Shown piece by piece: positions 52,835 through 62,438 of a stretch of 64,000 bases of DNA (positions are counted from its first letter, which is position 1; every line of letters starts with the position of its first letter). This DNA comes from Micromonospora sp. WMMA1363 (GTDB lineage Bacteria > Actinomycetota > Actinomycetes > Mycobacteriales > Micromonosporaceae). Under the pieces are notes generated by a model, which was not told the origin of the DNA, made no database searches, and saw only the letters and a program-made list of their open reading frames with translations. The stretch is taken from assembly GCF_030345795.1 (NCBI RefSeq), contig NZ_JAUALB010000001.1, positions 2,227,001 through 2,291,000 of the forward strand, read 5' to 3'. A program made the translations under genes and the position numbers.

Positions 52835-53920
52835 CTAGAGCTTCTCCATCGTCAGCTTGTCCATCGCCGAGAGAAAGGCGTCGGTCTCGGCGGGGGTTCC
52901 GGCGGTGACCCGCAGCCAGCCGGGCAGGCCGACGTCGCGGACGAGAACCCCGGCACCGAGCAGGGTGCGCCAGGCGGCGGCCTGGTCACCGCCGGTGGCG
53001 AAGAGCACGAAGTTGGCGTCGCTGTCCGCCACCCGGTGGCCCCGGGCCCGTAGCTCGGCCACGATCCGATCCCGCTGGCTCATGATCGCCGAAACCGTGC
53101 CGAGCAGGGCGTCCCGCGACGCGAGGGCCGCGCGGGCGGCGGCCTGGGTGAGCGCCGACAGGTGGTACGGCAGCCGCACCAGCTGCACGGCCGCCACCAC
53201 CGCCGGGTCTGCGGCGAGGTAGCCCAGCCGCCCACCCGCGAACCCGAACGCCTTGCTCATCGTGCGGGTGACCACCAGCCGGGGGTGCCCGCACAGTACC
53301 GTGAGGGCGCTCGCCGTGCCGGGCCGGGCGAACTCGGCGTACGCCTCGTCCACCACCACCATGCCGGGTGCGGTGTCAAGCACCGCCGCCACCACCGCCG
53401 GGTCGAGCGCGGTCCCGGTCGGGTTGTTGGGCGAGCAGAGGAACACCACGTCGGGCCGGTGCTCCCGGACCTGGGCCACCGCCTCGTCGGCGGTCAGTCC
53501 GAAGTCGACCCCGCGTCGGGCGGGCACCCATGTGGTGCCGGTCCCGAGCGCCAGCAGCGGGTGCATCGAGTACGCCGGCGTGAAGCCGAGCGCGGTGCGT
53601 CCCGGCCCACCGAAGACCTGCAACAGCTGCTGCTGGACCTCGTTGGAGCCATTCGCCGCCCACACGTGGTCACCGGTGAGCCCATGCCCCAGATAGGCCG
53701 CCAGGTCAGCGCGGAGCGCCACCGCGTCGCGGTCCGGGTAGCGGTTCAGGTCACGCAGCTGGGCCGCGAGCGCCTTCGCGATCGCCTCGGCCACCGGCTC
53801 GGGCACCGGGTACGAGTTCTCGTTGGTGTTCAACCGGACCGGCACGTCCAGCTGCGGCGCCCCGTACGGGGACAGCCCCCGCAGGTCGTCGCGGATCGGC
53901 AGGTCGTCGAGCGTGGTCAC
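52835..53920 (-). CDS. hisC: histidinol-phosphate aminotransferase
   Basis: A 361-aa PLP enzyme. The PLP lysine is in [20 protein letters not shown]; other motifs are [25 protein letters not shown] and [13 protein letters not shown]. The start is GTG at 53920, overlapping the stop of hisD (GTGA). It uses glutamate as amino donor. Length is normal. Confidence 0.97.
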   Translation of the reverse strand: MTTLDDLPIRDDLRGLSPYGAPQLDVPVRLNTNENSYPVPEPVAEAIAKALAAQLRDLNRYPDRDAVALRADLAAYLGHGLTGDHVWAANGSNEVQQQLLQVFGGPGRTALGFTPAYSMHPLLALGTGTTWVPARRGVDFGLTADEAVAQVREHRPDVVFLCSPNNPTGTALDPAVVAAVLDTAPGMVVVDEAYAEFARPGTASALTVLCGHPRLVVTRTMSKAFGFAGGRLGYLAADPAVVAAVQLVRLPYHLSALTQAAARAALASRDALLGTVSAIMSQRDRIVAELRARGHRVADSDANFVLFATGGDQAAAWRTLLGAGVLVRDVGLPGWLRVTAGTPAETDAFLSAMDKLTMEKL

Positions 53921-55239
53921 GGCGCGTCCCCTGGGAACCGCACGCCGACCGCCTGGCCGTGGGCCGGGAGGTCCTCGGCGGTGGCCAGGGCGACCACGTG
54001 CGGGGCCACCTCGCGCAGCGCCTCCCGGGAGTAGTCCACCAGGTGGATGCCGCGCAGGAACGACTGCACCGACAGGCCCGACGAGTGTCGGGCGCAGCCG
54101 CCGGTGGGCAGCACGTGGTTGGAGCCGGCGCAGTAGTCGCCGAGCGACACCGGTGACCAGGCGCCGACGAAGATCGCGCCGGCGTTGCGCACCCGCAGTG
54201 CCCACTCCCGCGCGTCCCGGGTCTGGATCTCCAGGTGCTCGGCCGCGTAGGCGTCGACCACCCGCAGCCCGGCCGTCACGTCGTCGACGAGCACGATGCC
54301 ACTCTGCTCCCCTGACAGCGCCGTGGTGACCCGCTCGGCGTGTTTGGTCGCCGGGACCTGGCGGGCCAGTTCCCGGTCGACCGCGTCGGCCAGCTCGACC
54401 GACGAGGTGACCAGCACGCTCGCCGCGAGCGGGTCGTGCTCGGCCTGGCTGATCAGATCGGCGGCGACGTGCGTCGGATCGGCGGTGTCGTCGGCCAGGA
54501 TGGCGATCTCGGTGGGGCCGGCCTCAGCGTCGATACCGACCACGCCGCGCAGCAGCCGCTTGGCGGCGGTGACCCAGATGTTGCCCGGACCGGTGATCAT
54601 GTCGACCGGGTCGCAGCGCAGCGTTTCCGTCGGGTCCACCGCCGCGCCGTACGCGAGCATCGCCACCGCCTGCGCGCCACCGACGGCGTAGACCTCGTCC
54701 ACCCCGAGCAGGGCACAGGCCGCCAGCACCCGCCGGTCGGGCAGGCCCCCGTTTTCCTGCTGCGGCGGGCTGACCACAACCAGCGAGCGCACCCCGGCGG
54801 CCTGGGCGGGCACCACGTTCATCACCACCGTCGACGGATACGTCGCCAGGCCGCCGGGGACGTAGAGGCCCACCCGGTCGACCGGCACCCAACGCTCGGT
54901 GACCGCGCCGCCCGGCACCACCTGGGTGGTGTGGTCGGTGCGACGCTGATCGGCGTGCACCCGTCGGGCCCGGCTGATCGACTCCAGCAGCGCGGCGCGC
55001 ACCTGCGCGTCGAGCGTCCCCTCGGCCCCGGCGATCGCCTCCGCGGGCACCCGCAGCACCTCCGGGGAGACACCGTCGAACCGCTCGCTCGCCTCCCGGA
55101 TCGCCGGGTAGCCACGCTCCCGCACCGCCTCCACCAACGGACGGATCCGCTCGACGGCCACGGACACGTCGAGCTGGGCACGGGGCAGCAGGTGGCGGGG
55201 GTCACCGACGCCACCGCGCAGGTCGATCCGGTTCAGCAC
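53917..55239 (-). CDS. hisD: histidinol dehydrogenase
   Basis: A 440-aa Zn enzyme catalysing the last two steps of histidine synthesis with NAD. Conserved segments are [61 protein letters not shown] and [25 protein letters not shown]. Zn ligands should be in SQAEHDP and GSNHVLP. It starts with GTG at 55239 and is the first gene of the hisDCB-X-H-Y-A unit. Confidence 0.97.
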   Translation of the reverse strand: MLNRIDLRGGVGDPRHLLPRAQLDVSVAVERIRPLVEAVRERGYPAIREASERFDGVSPEVLRVPAEAIAGAEGTLDAQVRAALLESISRARRVHADQRRTDHTTQVVPGGAVTERWVPVDRVGLYVPGGLATYPSTVVMNVVPAQAAGVRSLVVVSPPQQENGGLPDRRVLAACALLGVDEVYAVGGAQAVAMLAYGAAVDPTETLRCDPVDMITGPGNIWVTAAKRLLRGVVGIDAEAGPTEIAILADDTADPTHVAADLISQAEHDPLAASVLVTSSVELADAVDRELARQVPATKHAERVTTALSGEQSGIVLVDDVTAGLRVVDAYAAEHLEIQTRDAREWALRVRNAGAIFVGAWSPVSLGDYCAGSNHVLPTGGCARHSSGLSVQSFLRGIHLVDYSREALREVAPHVVALATAEDLPAHGQAVGVRFPGDAP

Positions 55240-55345
55240 GCTTGCGAGTCTAGGCGGATCCGTCCGACGCCGGCCGGCACCGCCCGCACGGCGGGACGGT
55301 GAACCGGGACACGCCGCCGAGACGAGATCGGGCTACGCTCAACGC

Positions 55346-56050
55346 GTGACTGCGCGGCTGCCGGTGTTTCCGCTCGGAACCGTCCTCTTCCCCGGTCTGG
55401 TGCTGCCGCTGCACATCTTCGAGGAGCGCTACCGCGCTCTGGTCCGGCACCTGGTCGATCTCCCCGAGGGGTCGCCACGCGAGTTCGGCGTGGTGGCGAT
55501 CCGGTCTGGCTGGGAGGTGGCCCCGAAGGCGCCGGACGGCCGCCCGTTGCCCGGCGGCGGAGACCTCACGCTGCACGACGTGGGCTGCACGGCCGAGCTG
55601 CGGCAGGTGACCGAGTTGCCAGACGGAGGATTCGACATCGTCACCGTGGGCCGACGGCGGTTCCGGCTGGGCGAGGTCGACCGAGCCGCCGCGCCCTACC
55701 TGACCGCCGAGGTCGAGTGGCTGCCCGAGCCGGACAGCCCGGACGAGGCCGCCGACCTGCTCGCCGCCCGCGTGATCGCAGTGTTCCGGCAGTACCTGAG
55801 CCTGATCCGGGCCGACCCGACGGAACTCTCCGAACAGCTCCCGGAGGACCCGACGGTGCTGTCGCACCTGGTCGCCGCGACCGCCGCGCTGACCGTCGCC
55901 GACCGGCAGCGGCTGCTCGCCATCGGCGACACCGCGGCCCGGCTCCGCGCCGAGCTGCGGCTGCTCAACCGCGAGGCGGCCCTGCTGCGCCAGGTGCGGG
56001 CGGTTCCGGTTCCGCTGGGGGAGTTGGCCTCACCGCCGACCCCCAACTGA
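55346..56050 (+). CDS. LON peptidase substrate-binding domain protein
   Basis: A 234-aa protein that is only the N-terminal LAN domain of Lon, without ATPase or protease: LPVFPLGTVLFPGLVLPLHIFEERYRALV, FGVVAIRSGWEVA, DVGCTAELRQVTELPDGGFDIVTVGRRRFRL. The C-terminal half is helical. Divergent from hisD. Such proteins are widespread; their function is unknown, perhaps substrate binding. Its last 86 bp overlap the 3' end of the convergent membrane-protein gene. Confidence 0.92.
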   Translation: MTARLPVFPLGTVLFPGLVLPLHIFEERYRALVRHLVDLPEGSPREFGVVAIRSGWEVAPKAPDGRPLPGGGDLTLHDVGCTAELRQVTELPDGGFDIVTVGRRRFRLGEVDRAAAPYLTAEVEWLPEPDSPDEAADLLAARVIAVFRQYLSLIRADPTELSEQLPEDPTVLSHLVAATAALTVADRQRLLAIGDTAARLRAELRLLNREAALLRQVRAVPVPLGELASPPTPN

Positions 56051-56837
56051 CGCCCGGCCCGCCGGGTAGCTCCGGCTCCGGATGCAGCGACGGCCACCGG
56101 GACCAGCCGGCCAGCAGGGTGTACGCGACGGCTGCCCCGAACGCGGGTAACAGCACGTTGCCGTACGGCACGGGTAGCACGCCCAGCACCCACTCGACGC
56201 CGCCGGCCCGCAGGTCAGCCGGCTTGCCGAAGGCCCGGCCCTCCGGCGCGGTCGCCAACAGCCGCTCGTAGTCGGCGAGCCCCACCCGGCGGCCGACCTG
56301 CCAGGCGACCAGTGCGGCGCCGAGCCCGCCGAGCACTGCGGCGACCAGTCCAACCGGCCCGCGCGCCCGGCGCAGCACGAACCAGAGCAGGGCCGCCGCC
56401 AGGAGACCGAAGCCGAGGCCGAGCAGGCTGAACCACCCGTCCGCGGCGATCGGCTGCTCGGGCTGCGGCTCGCCGTAGATGGCGCCCGCAGCGGTCTTCA
56501 CCACCGGCGTGTCCGGCGCGACCGCGGCCCAGAGCAGCCCGAGTGGCACGCCGAGCACGACCAGTCCGAGCGCCGCCGCCACGGCCCGCACGATCCGTGG
56601 CCGGCGCGGCGCCGCCGGCCAGGTCGGGGGCGGTCCGCCGTACCAGGCCGTCGGGTACGGCGGGTCGGGCGTCTCGCTCGCGGAGGGCGCCACCGGGCCG
56701 GCGGGCCCGGCCGGTGCGATCGGGGCCGTCGGGTCAGGCGCGTGCCCGGGGGGCGGGGTGGCCTGCGCCGGCGGACCGGCGAACGGCGGCACGGCCGCGG
56801 GACGGGGCCGGTCGGGATCGGGGGTGTCCGCGCTCAC
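55965..56837 (-). CDS. actinobacterial membrane protein, function unknown
   Basis: A 290-aa protein from the GTG at 56837, with GGGAGG 8 nt upstream. Residues 1-95 are Pro/Ala/Gly-rich and likely cytoplasmic. Four membrane segments follow (about 100-122, 155-175, 180-200, 240-260). A loop between the first two (APDTPVVKTAAGAIYGEPQPEQPIAADGWF) and the loop with DYERLLATAPEGRAFG are probably external. It resembles DUF2567-type proteins, but I am not certain. The 3' end overlaps the convergent LON-domain gene by 86 bp. Confidence 0.75.
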   Translation of the reverse strand: MSADTPDPDRPRPAAVPPFAGPPAQATPPPGHAPDPTAPIAPAGPAGPVAPSASETPDPPYPTAWYGGPPPTWPAAPRRPRIVRAVAAALGLVVLGVPLGLLWAAVAPDTPVVKTAAGAIYGEPQPEQPIAADGWFSLLGLGFGLLAAALLWFVLRRARGPVGLVAAVLGGLGAALVAWQVGRRVGLADYERLLATAPEGRAFGKPADLRAGGVEWVLGVLPVPYGNVLLPAFGAAVAYTLLAGWSRWPSLHPEPELPGGPGVSWGSAVRPTPPAEPEPPAPGAAGPPRG

Positions 56838-56892
56838 CCCGTGATCCTCCCAGGCGCGACGACCCCGCGGGGCGCCGGTGGGCGACACCCCC

Positions 56893-58269
56893 TCAGCGGG
56901 CGAACGGCTCCAGCATCACGGCGGCCGCGGCCAGCCATGCCTCCCGGGTCGCCGAATGGAGCTGGTAATACTCGATCGAGGAGCCGGACTCCAGCACCGG
57001 GTCGTACGGCACCACGGTCACCGCCCGGGTTCGGGTAGCGAAGTGACGCTCCAGGTCGGCCTGGAGGTCGGTGCGGCCCGGGGTGGGGCAGGAAATCAGC
57101 GTCACCGCGTTGTCGGCGAGCTCACCCATCCCCACCTCGTGCAGCAGATCAAGCATCCAGTCCGCGCTGAACGCGGCGTCCTCCCGGGGCACCGTGGTCA
57201 CCACGAGTTGGTCGGCGGCCTGCATGACGGTACGCCAGTTGGCACTCTCCACGTTGTTGCCGGTGTCCACGCAAACCACGTCGTGGGTCCGCCGAAGCAG
57301 CTCCAGCACCCGCCGCACGGTGAACTGGTCGAGGCGCTGGGCGAAGCGCGGGCTCTCCTCGCCGGCCAGCACGTCGTACGAACCGTCCGAGGCGTGCCTG
57401 AGGTAGTCGTCCAGGACGTCCAGCAGCTCCGGCCCGTCCTTGATCTCGATGTGCGCGAGGTCGCCGATCAGGTGCCGGATGGTGCGCGCGTGCCGGGCGC
57501 TGCCCGCGCGCAACCCCAGCGTGCCGCGCAGCTCGTTGTCGTCCCAGGCCAGGACACCGCGTCCGCGCACGCCACCGACGGTCGCCGCGGCCAGCACGGT
57601 CGCGGTGGTCTTGTGCACACCGCCCTTGGGGTTGGCGAACGCGAGCACCCGGGGGCCGCCCAGGTCGCGCCGAAGCACCGAGGCGGCCCGCTCCCGCTCG
57701 CTCTCCACCGCCTGCGCGCGCCACTCCACCCGTGCATAGCCCCGGTCGACGGCCGACGGAGCGTACGCGGGCTCGGGCTGGTACCCGTTCCCCGCCGGCG
57801 CGTGATGCTGCTCGGCCGGCGCGTGCCGGTAGCCGTTGTCGAGCAGTGCGTACCGCGACTGCACAGGCGGCGGCTCGGGCTCGCCGTACCGTGGTTCCGG
57901 GGCCGGCGCCCGATACGCAGGGTCCGCCCGATACGCAGGGTCCGCCCGATACGCAGGGTCCGGCCGGTAGGTCGCCTCGGCGCGGTGGCCCACGTCGCCC
58001 CGCGGGTTCGTCTCGTAGGGCGGGGCCGCCGCGCCGTACGACAGCTCGGCGGGGGGTCCGCCAGCCGGTGCCCGGCCGGCGTGGCCGGCACCGCGCCGTC
58101 GCGCCGGCTCGGGCGGCGAGGCGTCGGCCCGCCGGTCCGGCTCGCCCTGCTCGGCGGAGCGGCCACCCAGCCGCGCCCGGTCGAGCAGCGCCCGCCACCT
58201 CGGTGCCGGTTCGGCCGGCCGTCCCCAGCCGGTCTCGCTGCCCTCCACGGCTCGCCCTCCCGACGCCAT
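56893..58269 (-). CDS. ParA/MinD-like ATPase with long N-terminal linker
   Basis: A 458-aa protein. Residues 1-190 are a Pro/Arg/Tyr-rich disordered region with a triple YRADPA repeat. Residues 205-455 are a MinD/ParA-type ATPase: deviant Walker A FANPKGGVHKTT with both Lys, switch region VLAWDDNELRGTLGLR, and Walker B DVVCVDTGNNVESANW. The last part has SCPTPGRTDLQADLERHF. It may position a partner in the cell, as TadZ or Flp/secretion-associated ParA homologues do. The gene upstream is the broken membrane-anchored one. Confidence 0.88.
   Translation of the reverse strand: MASGGRAVEGSETGWGRPAEPAPRWRALLDRARLGGRSAEQGEPDRRADASPPEPARRRGAGHAGRAPAGGPPAELSYGAAAPPYETNPRGDVGHRAEATYRPDPAYRADPAYRADPAYRAPAPEPRYGEPEPPPVQSRYALLDNGYRHAPAEQHHAPAGNGYQPEPAYAPSAVDRGYARVEWRAQAVESERERAASVLRRDLGGPRVLAFANPKGGVHKTTATVLAAATVGGVRGRGVLAWDDNELRGTLGLRAGSARHARTIRHLIGDLAHIEIKDGPELLDVLDDYLRHASDGSYDVLAGEESPRFAQRLDQFTVRRVLELLRRTHDVVCVDTGNNVESANWRTVMQAADQLVVTTVPREDAAFSADWMLDLLHEVGMGELADNAVTLISCPTPGRTDLQADLERHFATRTRAVTVVPYDPVLESGSSIEYYQLHSATREAWLAAAAVMLEPFAR
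57911..57964. repeat. 18-bp tandem repeat inside the ParA-like gene
   Basis: Unit CGATACGCAGGGTCCGCC occurs three times (third copy ends GGC). It encodes the DPAYRA repeats of the linker. Copy number may vary between strains. Confidence 0.85.
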
Positions 58270-58393
58270 CCTGCTCCGCCTGACAGGCTACGAACGAAAT
58301 CCGATTCGGGCTACACCGACCTACGCATTCGCCGGGCCGCCCACTGTCCGCAGGTGGGCTCCAACGGCCCGCCGTCACCGACGTTCGTCGAGG

Positions 58394-59403
58394 TCACTGC
58401 CGGGGCAGGGTGCCCGGCGGCAAGGTCGGATCCAACGGAACTGGTGATGAATCCGTCACCTCCGGTGCCGGTCCGGAGCGAGTACCGACACCGGGCGCCG
58501 ACCCGACGGGTGGGGTCGGGGCCGGATCCACCGACGGTGACGCGGGTGTCAGCACCGGTGCGGGCAGGGCACTGTCGGTCGGTGGACTCACGATCTCCTC
58601 CTGCTCCGGTAACGGCGGTGTGAAGACCGTGCGGTCGAGCCGACGCACCTCCGGCGCTGGGTCCACCACCCGCACCCCCGGTCGAGACGCCACCCGGCGC
58701 AGGGCGGCCGGTTCCGCACGGACCACCGCGGCGTAGACGCAGGCGCACCCCGCGCGGAATGCGGCGGCCTCCGCCGCCACCTGGGCGCCGCTGACGTACA
58801 ACCGGCGCAGCTCGCGGATCTCGGGCCCGCTGCCGGTCAACGCGGCTGCCCGGGTCCGGTAGTCGGCCGCCTTCCGGTCCTTGCGGTCAGCGACGTCGGC
58901 CATCGCGGCGACCGCGTCGTCCGGCAGCCGCTGCACGTCGATGCGAAGGAGTTCGGTCTGCCACTCGGGCAACGGCACCCGCCCGAAGACGGCGGCGACC
59001 GGCACGTCGCCGAGGACGGCGGCGGTCGACTGCGGGATCAGATACGCCGAGAGCGACACCAGCGCGTACATGCCGTCGCCGGCCGGCGGGTGGGGGCCGA
59101 CAGAGCCGCCAGGTCGGTGGCGGCGGCCCGGACGTAGCCCGGGATGGATTCCCCGCCGACCACCCCGACCCTGGTAACCTCGCCCACCGTTCGGTCGCCC
59201 ACCATTCGGTCGCCCACCATTCGGTCGCTGACCGGCCGGTCGGCGGTGACCCACCCGGCAGCCAGCAACACGGCGACGCAGGAGAGCAACGCGGCCGTGG
59301 GCAGCATCGGGGGCCGGGTCCGGCCGTGGCCCGGCCGACCCACGGCACCGACCAGGCGGGGCGGCGGCTGCTGGTCCACCTGACGCAGGTCACCGGCGCG
59401 CAC
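58394..59403 (-). pseudogene. membrane-anchored protein gene broken by a 1-base frameshift
   Basis: The upstream part starts at GTG 59403 (GGGGGA nearby) and encodes VRAGDLRQVDQQPPPRLVGA, a membrane helix (LPTAALLSCVAVLLAAGWVTA) and GVVGGESIPGYVRAAATDLAAL. The downstream part, from about 59090, encodes GDGMYALVSLSAYLIPQ, the LPEWQTELLRIDVQRLPDDA region and a Pro-rich tail ending at 58394. The two are in different frames; restoring one C in the C5 run (plus-strand G run 59092-59096) joins them into a 336-aa protein. It may be a true frameshift or a sequencing error. Tandem 15-bp repeats at 59188-59233 encode VGDRM repeats. It is upstream of the ParA-like gene and downstream of rluD. Confidence 0.8.
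59188..59233. repeat. 15-bp tandem repeat (CATTCGGTCGCCCAC)
   Basis: About three copies, first one with a G variant. They encode the VGDRMVGDRMVGDRT stretch of the frameshifted membrane-anchored protein. Confidence 0.7.
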
Positions 59404-59450
59404 GGGCGAAGGTCCCCCTCGTCGGATCGGCTGGGCGGTCGCCGCCGCGG

Positions 59451-60395
59451 TCAGTCCCGCAGGAGCGCCAGCGCGCGGCCCAGATCGTCTGGATAGTCGC
59501 TGACGAAGCGCACCTCGTCCCCCGTCCCGGGATGACGGAACCCCAACTCCCGCGCGTGCAGCCATTGCCGATCCAGGCCGAGTCGGACGGCGAGGGTGGG
59601 ATCGGCGCCATACGTGAGGTCGCCCACGCAGGGGTGACGCAAGGTCGAGAAGTGCACCCGGATCTGGTGGGTACGGCCGGTCTCCAGCCGGACGTCGACG
59701 AGGCTCGCCGCCGGGAACGCCTCCAGGGTGTCGTAGTGGGTGATGCTCGGCTTGCCCCCGGAGACCACCGCCCAGCGGTAGTCGTGGTGCGGGTGCCGAT
59801 CGATCGGGGCGTCGACGGTGCCGCGCAGCGGGTCCAGATGACCCTGCACCACCGCGTGGTAGCGCTTCTCCACCTCGCGGTACTTGAACGCCCGTTTCAA
59901 CACCGTGTACGCCTGCTCGCTCTTGGCCACCACCATGATGCCCGTGGTGCCCACGTCGAGGCGGTGCACGACGCCCTGCCGCTCGGCCGCACCGCTGGTC
60001 GAGATGCGGTGGCCGATCGCGGCGAGCCCGCCGACCACGGTCGGGCCGGTCCAACCGGGGCTGGGGTGGGCGGCGACGCCGACCGGCTTGTCCACCACGA
60101 CGATGTCGCCGTCGGCGTACACCACCCGCAGGCCGGGCACCGCGCGCGGCACCACCGCGGGGGGTGCTGCCGGCGCGGGCAGTGTCACCTCCAGCCAGGA
60201 CCCGGCCCGGACCTTGTGCGAGTTGGCCCGGACCACGCCGTCCACCAGCGCGGCGCCGGCGTCGACCAGCGCCGCGGCGGTCGTCCGGGAGAGTCCGAAG
60301 AGCCGGGCGACGGCCTGGTCGAGCCGCAGGCCGTCCAGGCCGTCCGGCACCGGCAGCGAGCGGTGGTCGCCGCCAGTCGCGTAGGCCGAGGTCAC
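59451..60395 (-). CDS. rluD: RluD-type ribosomal pseudouridine synthase
   Basis: A 314-aa RNA-modifying enzyme. The N-terminal S4 RNA-binding domain is residues about 15-75 ([31 protein letters not shown]). The catalytic Asp is in [22 protein letters not shown], and other motifs are [14 protein letters not shown] and [13 protein letters not shown]. It starts with GTG at 60395, overlapping the lspA stop. It probably modifies 23S rRNA helix 69 (family knowledge). Confidence 0.95.
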   Translation of the reverse strand: MTSAYATGGDHRSLPVPDGLDGLRLDQAVARLFGLSRTTAAALVDAGAALVDGVVRANSHKVRAGSWLEVTLPAPAAPPAVVPRAVPGLRVVYADGDIVVVDKPVGVAAHPSPGWTGPTVVGGLAAIGHRISTSGAAERQGVVHRLDVGTTGIMVVAKSEQAYTVLKRAFKYREVEKRYHAVVQGHLDPLRGTVDAPIDRHPHHDYRWAVVSGGKPSITHYDTLEAFPAASLVDVRLETGRTHQIRVHFSTLRHPCVGDLTYGADPTLAVRLGLDRQWLHARELGFRHPGTGDEVRFVSDYPDDLGRALALLRD

Positions 60396-61102
60396 GGCCG
60401 CCCCTGCGGCTGTTCGCCGGCCGGCGAGGGCCCGTCACCGGCCGGGAGGGCCGGATCACCGGCCGTCGTGGGGCGCCCGTCCCGGCCAAGCCGGCTGCCG
60501 TCCCGCTGTCGACCGGTCAGCTCGAGCAGCACCGCGAGGATCACCCCGCAGACCAGGGCACTGTCAGCCACGTTGAACACCGGCCACACCCGCCCGTACG
60601 GATCGAAAAGGCTAACCATGTCGACCACATGGCCGACGAACCAACCCGGGGCGCGGAAGATCCGGTCGGTCAGGTTGCCGAGGGCCCCGCCGAGCACCAG
60701 GCCGAGCGAGATCGCCCAGGGCAGGGAGCGCAGTCGTAGCGCCATCCAGAGGATCCAGCCGACCACCCCGACGGTGATCAGCGGGAAGACCCAGGTGTAG
60801 TCGGCACCGATACTCCACGCCGCGCCGCTGTTGCGGGTGAGGCTGAGGTAGACCAGGCCGCCGAGCAGCTCGACCGGCTCCCGGTCCTCCAGCGTCCGCA
60901 GCGCCAGATGCTTGGTGAACAGGTCGACGGCGAAGGCCGTCAGCCCCACGCCGAGCAGGACCGCCACGGCACGCCGCCGTGGCGGGCGCCTGCCCTGCGG
61001 GTCCGACGGATCGGCCGGATCGGCGGGCCCGGCGTCACCGGCGGGCCCGTGCTGGCCGGCCGTCTCGGCGCGACCGGATCCGGGGGTCGGTCCTGCGGTC
61101 AT
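60392..61102 (-). CDS. lspA: lipoprotein signal peptidase II
   Basis: A 236-aa membrane aspartyl protease that cleaves prolipoproteins after Lgt action. The two catalytic aspartates are in [12 protein letters not shown] and [12 protein letters not shown]. Four membrane segments are seen; both termini have Pro/Gly-rich extensions (about 40 residues at each end), common in actinobacteria. Overlaps rluD by 4 bp. Confidence 0.96.
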   Translation of the reverse strand: MTAGPTPGSGRAETAGQHGPAGDAGPADPADPSDPQGRRPPRRRAVAVLLGVGLTAFAVDLFTKHLALRTLEDREPVELLGGLVYLSLTRNSGAAWSIGADYTWVFPLITVGVVGWILWMALRLRSLPWAISLGLVLGGALGNLTDRIFRAPGWFVGHVVDMVSLFDPYGRVWPVFNVADSALVCGVILAVLLELTGRQRDGSRLGRDGRPTTAGDPALPAGDGPSPAGEQPQGRP

Positions 61103-61168
61103 CTGCTCCCCATCGACGCTCGCGGCGGCGCCGGGCGCCGCCTTCTCTCCGCCGCTGGGCAGCGGGCC

Positions 61169-61588
61169 TCAACGCCGCTCCGCCAGCTGCTTGCAGGTCA
61201 CGCAGAGGGTGGCCGACGGGAAAGCGGCGAGCCGCTCCACCGGGATCGGCGTGCCGCACCGCTCGCACCAGCCGTAACCACCCTCGTCGAGCCGCTCCAG
61301 CGCCCGCTCGACCTGCGTGATCCGTTCCAGGATGCTGTTGGCGAGGGAGATCTCCTGCTCCCGCTCGAACGTTTTGGTGCCGGTGTCGGCCTGGTCGTCC
61401 CCGGCCGAGTCGGTCAGCCGGTCGCGCTGCAGCTCGGTGATCTCACTCAGCGTCTGATCGTACTCGGCGCGCAGCTCGTCGCGCCGCGCCGCCAGGGCCG
61501 CTCGGATCTTCTCGGTCTCCGCCGCGCTGCGGGTGGCCTTGACCACCGGCTTACGGCCGGCGGTCCTGGTGTCGGCTGGCTTCGCCAT
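61169..61588 (-). CDS. TraR/DksA-type zinc-finger protein
   Basis: A 139-aa protein. A coiled coil (residues about 25-90: TEKIRAALAARRDELRAEYDQTLSEITELQ) precedes the C-terminal zinc finger with CERCGTPIPVERLAAFPSAT and CVTCK. ATG at 61588 is preceded by GGGAG. Members bind RNA polymerase, often as a DksA substitute, but this actinobacterial group is less studied. It is 66 nt upstream of lspA and likely co-transcribed with it. Confidence 0.92.
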   Translation of the reverse strand: MAKPADTRTAGRKPVVKATRSAAETEKIRAALAARRDELRAEYDQTLSEITELQRDRLTDSAGDDQADTGTKTFEREQEISLANSILERITQVERALERLDEGGYGWCERCGTPIPVERLAAFPSATLCVTCKQLAERR

Positions 61589-61859
61589 CGTCGCTCCCTC
61601 GGCCGCGGAGCCGCGGCGGACCGCGGCACCTGGACAGGGGTCGCCGCGTTCGGCGCCCCCAGGTACGAAACGGGCGCGCCACCACAGGCGACGCACTCCG
61701 GAGGTTGGCAAGGATACGGAACGTACAGGCGTCCGACAACGTGCCGCACCGACGCCTCGCCGCACGACCCTGCGTTATGCCATTTCAGGGCAAAAGGAAC
61801 GCTAGCAGATCAAGTATCGTGATCCGCGCCGTACTCACCAAACCACCGGCCAGGCGGTC
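61589..61859. promoter_or_regulatory. region upstream of the dksA-like gene
   Basis: This 271-bp spacer shows no gene. It is less GC-rich around 61790-61835, where the minus strand reads TTGATC...TAGCGT and CATAAC; a promoter for the dksA-lspA-rluD transcript is expected there, but I cannot place it with confidence. Confidence 0.3.
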
Positions 61860-62109
61860 CTACCGGCTGACCGCACGCAGCCGTCGCTCCGATTCGTCCC
61901 GCACCCGTGCGTCCACGATCAGCAGGCTGTCACCGGTCCCGGGTGTCCAGCCCCGACACGAACCCCGCTCCGTCGCGCAGCATTAGCGTCACCGCCACGC
62001 CCAGCGGCAGCCACAGCTCAACCACGCGCACCCCGGCCAGCCGGTATACCAGCTGCCTGGATCAGGTCCATGCCGGGCGTCACGGGCGGTCCGCGTCGGC
62101 CGCACTCAT
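61860..62109 (-). pseudogene. decayed small gene downstream of the YggU-type gene
   Basis: On the minus strand an ATG at 62109 overlaps the YggU stop (ATGA) and opens MSAADADRP, then hits TGA. Further coding-like pieces follow in shifting frames: QLVYRLAGVRVVELWLPLGV, then LMLRDGAGFVSGLD, then TPGTGDSLLIVDARVRDESE to TAG at 61860. The pieces join to a protein of about 82 aa if three indels are allowed. Codon bias in each piece is that of the genome. The original family is unknown. Confidence 0.65.
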
Positions 62110-62438
62110 CCGTCGCGGAGGCGGCGCAGCACCCCGATCAGGTCCCGGGTGACTCCGTCGACGAGGAACAGCTTGTCGCGGCTGGCCGCACCGGCGCGCA
62201 ACGCGACCGCCGCTGGGCGAACGCCCAACGCGTCGGCCACCGCCCGCCGGGCCGCCTCGGTGGCTCGGCCGTCCACCGCGGGGGCGGTCACCGCGACGAC
62301 GAGGGCGGGACCGTGCGGGCCGTCGAAACGGCCACCGACACGGGCACGGGCGGAGCCCGGCTTGACCCGGACCGCGACGGTAAGCGGCTCACCGGAATCC
62401 GGCGCGGCGCGGCCGGCCCGCGGGTCAGCCACCCGCAC
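62106..62438 (-). CDS. DUF167/YggU family protein
   Basis: A 110-aa protein with VAVRVKPGSARARVGG and GRATEAARRAVADALGVRPAAVALRAGAASRDKLFLVDG, the hallmark of the YggU fold (nucleic-acid-binding-like, function unknown). The GTG at 62438 (or 62432) overlaps the 3' end of the upstream gene. Members often lie next to yggT and division genes, as here. Confidence 0.88.
   Translation of the reverse strand: MRVADPRAGRAAPDSGEPLTVAVRVKPGSARARVGGRFDGPHGPALVVAVTAPAVDGRATEAARRAVADALGVRPAAVALRAGAASRDKLFLVDGVTRDLIGVLRRLRDG

Noticed and set aside
58394..59403. SAF/CpaB-type pilus assembly protein next to a TadZ-like ATPase
   Set aside because: The order resembles cpaB-cpaE, but the SAF motif is not visible in the reconstructed protein and no tadA/B/C genes follow.
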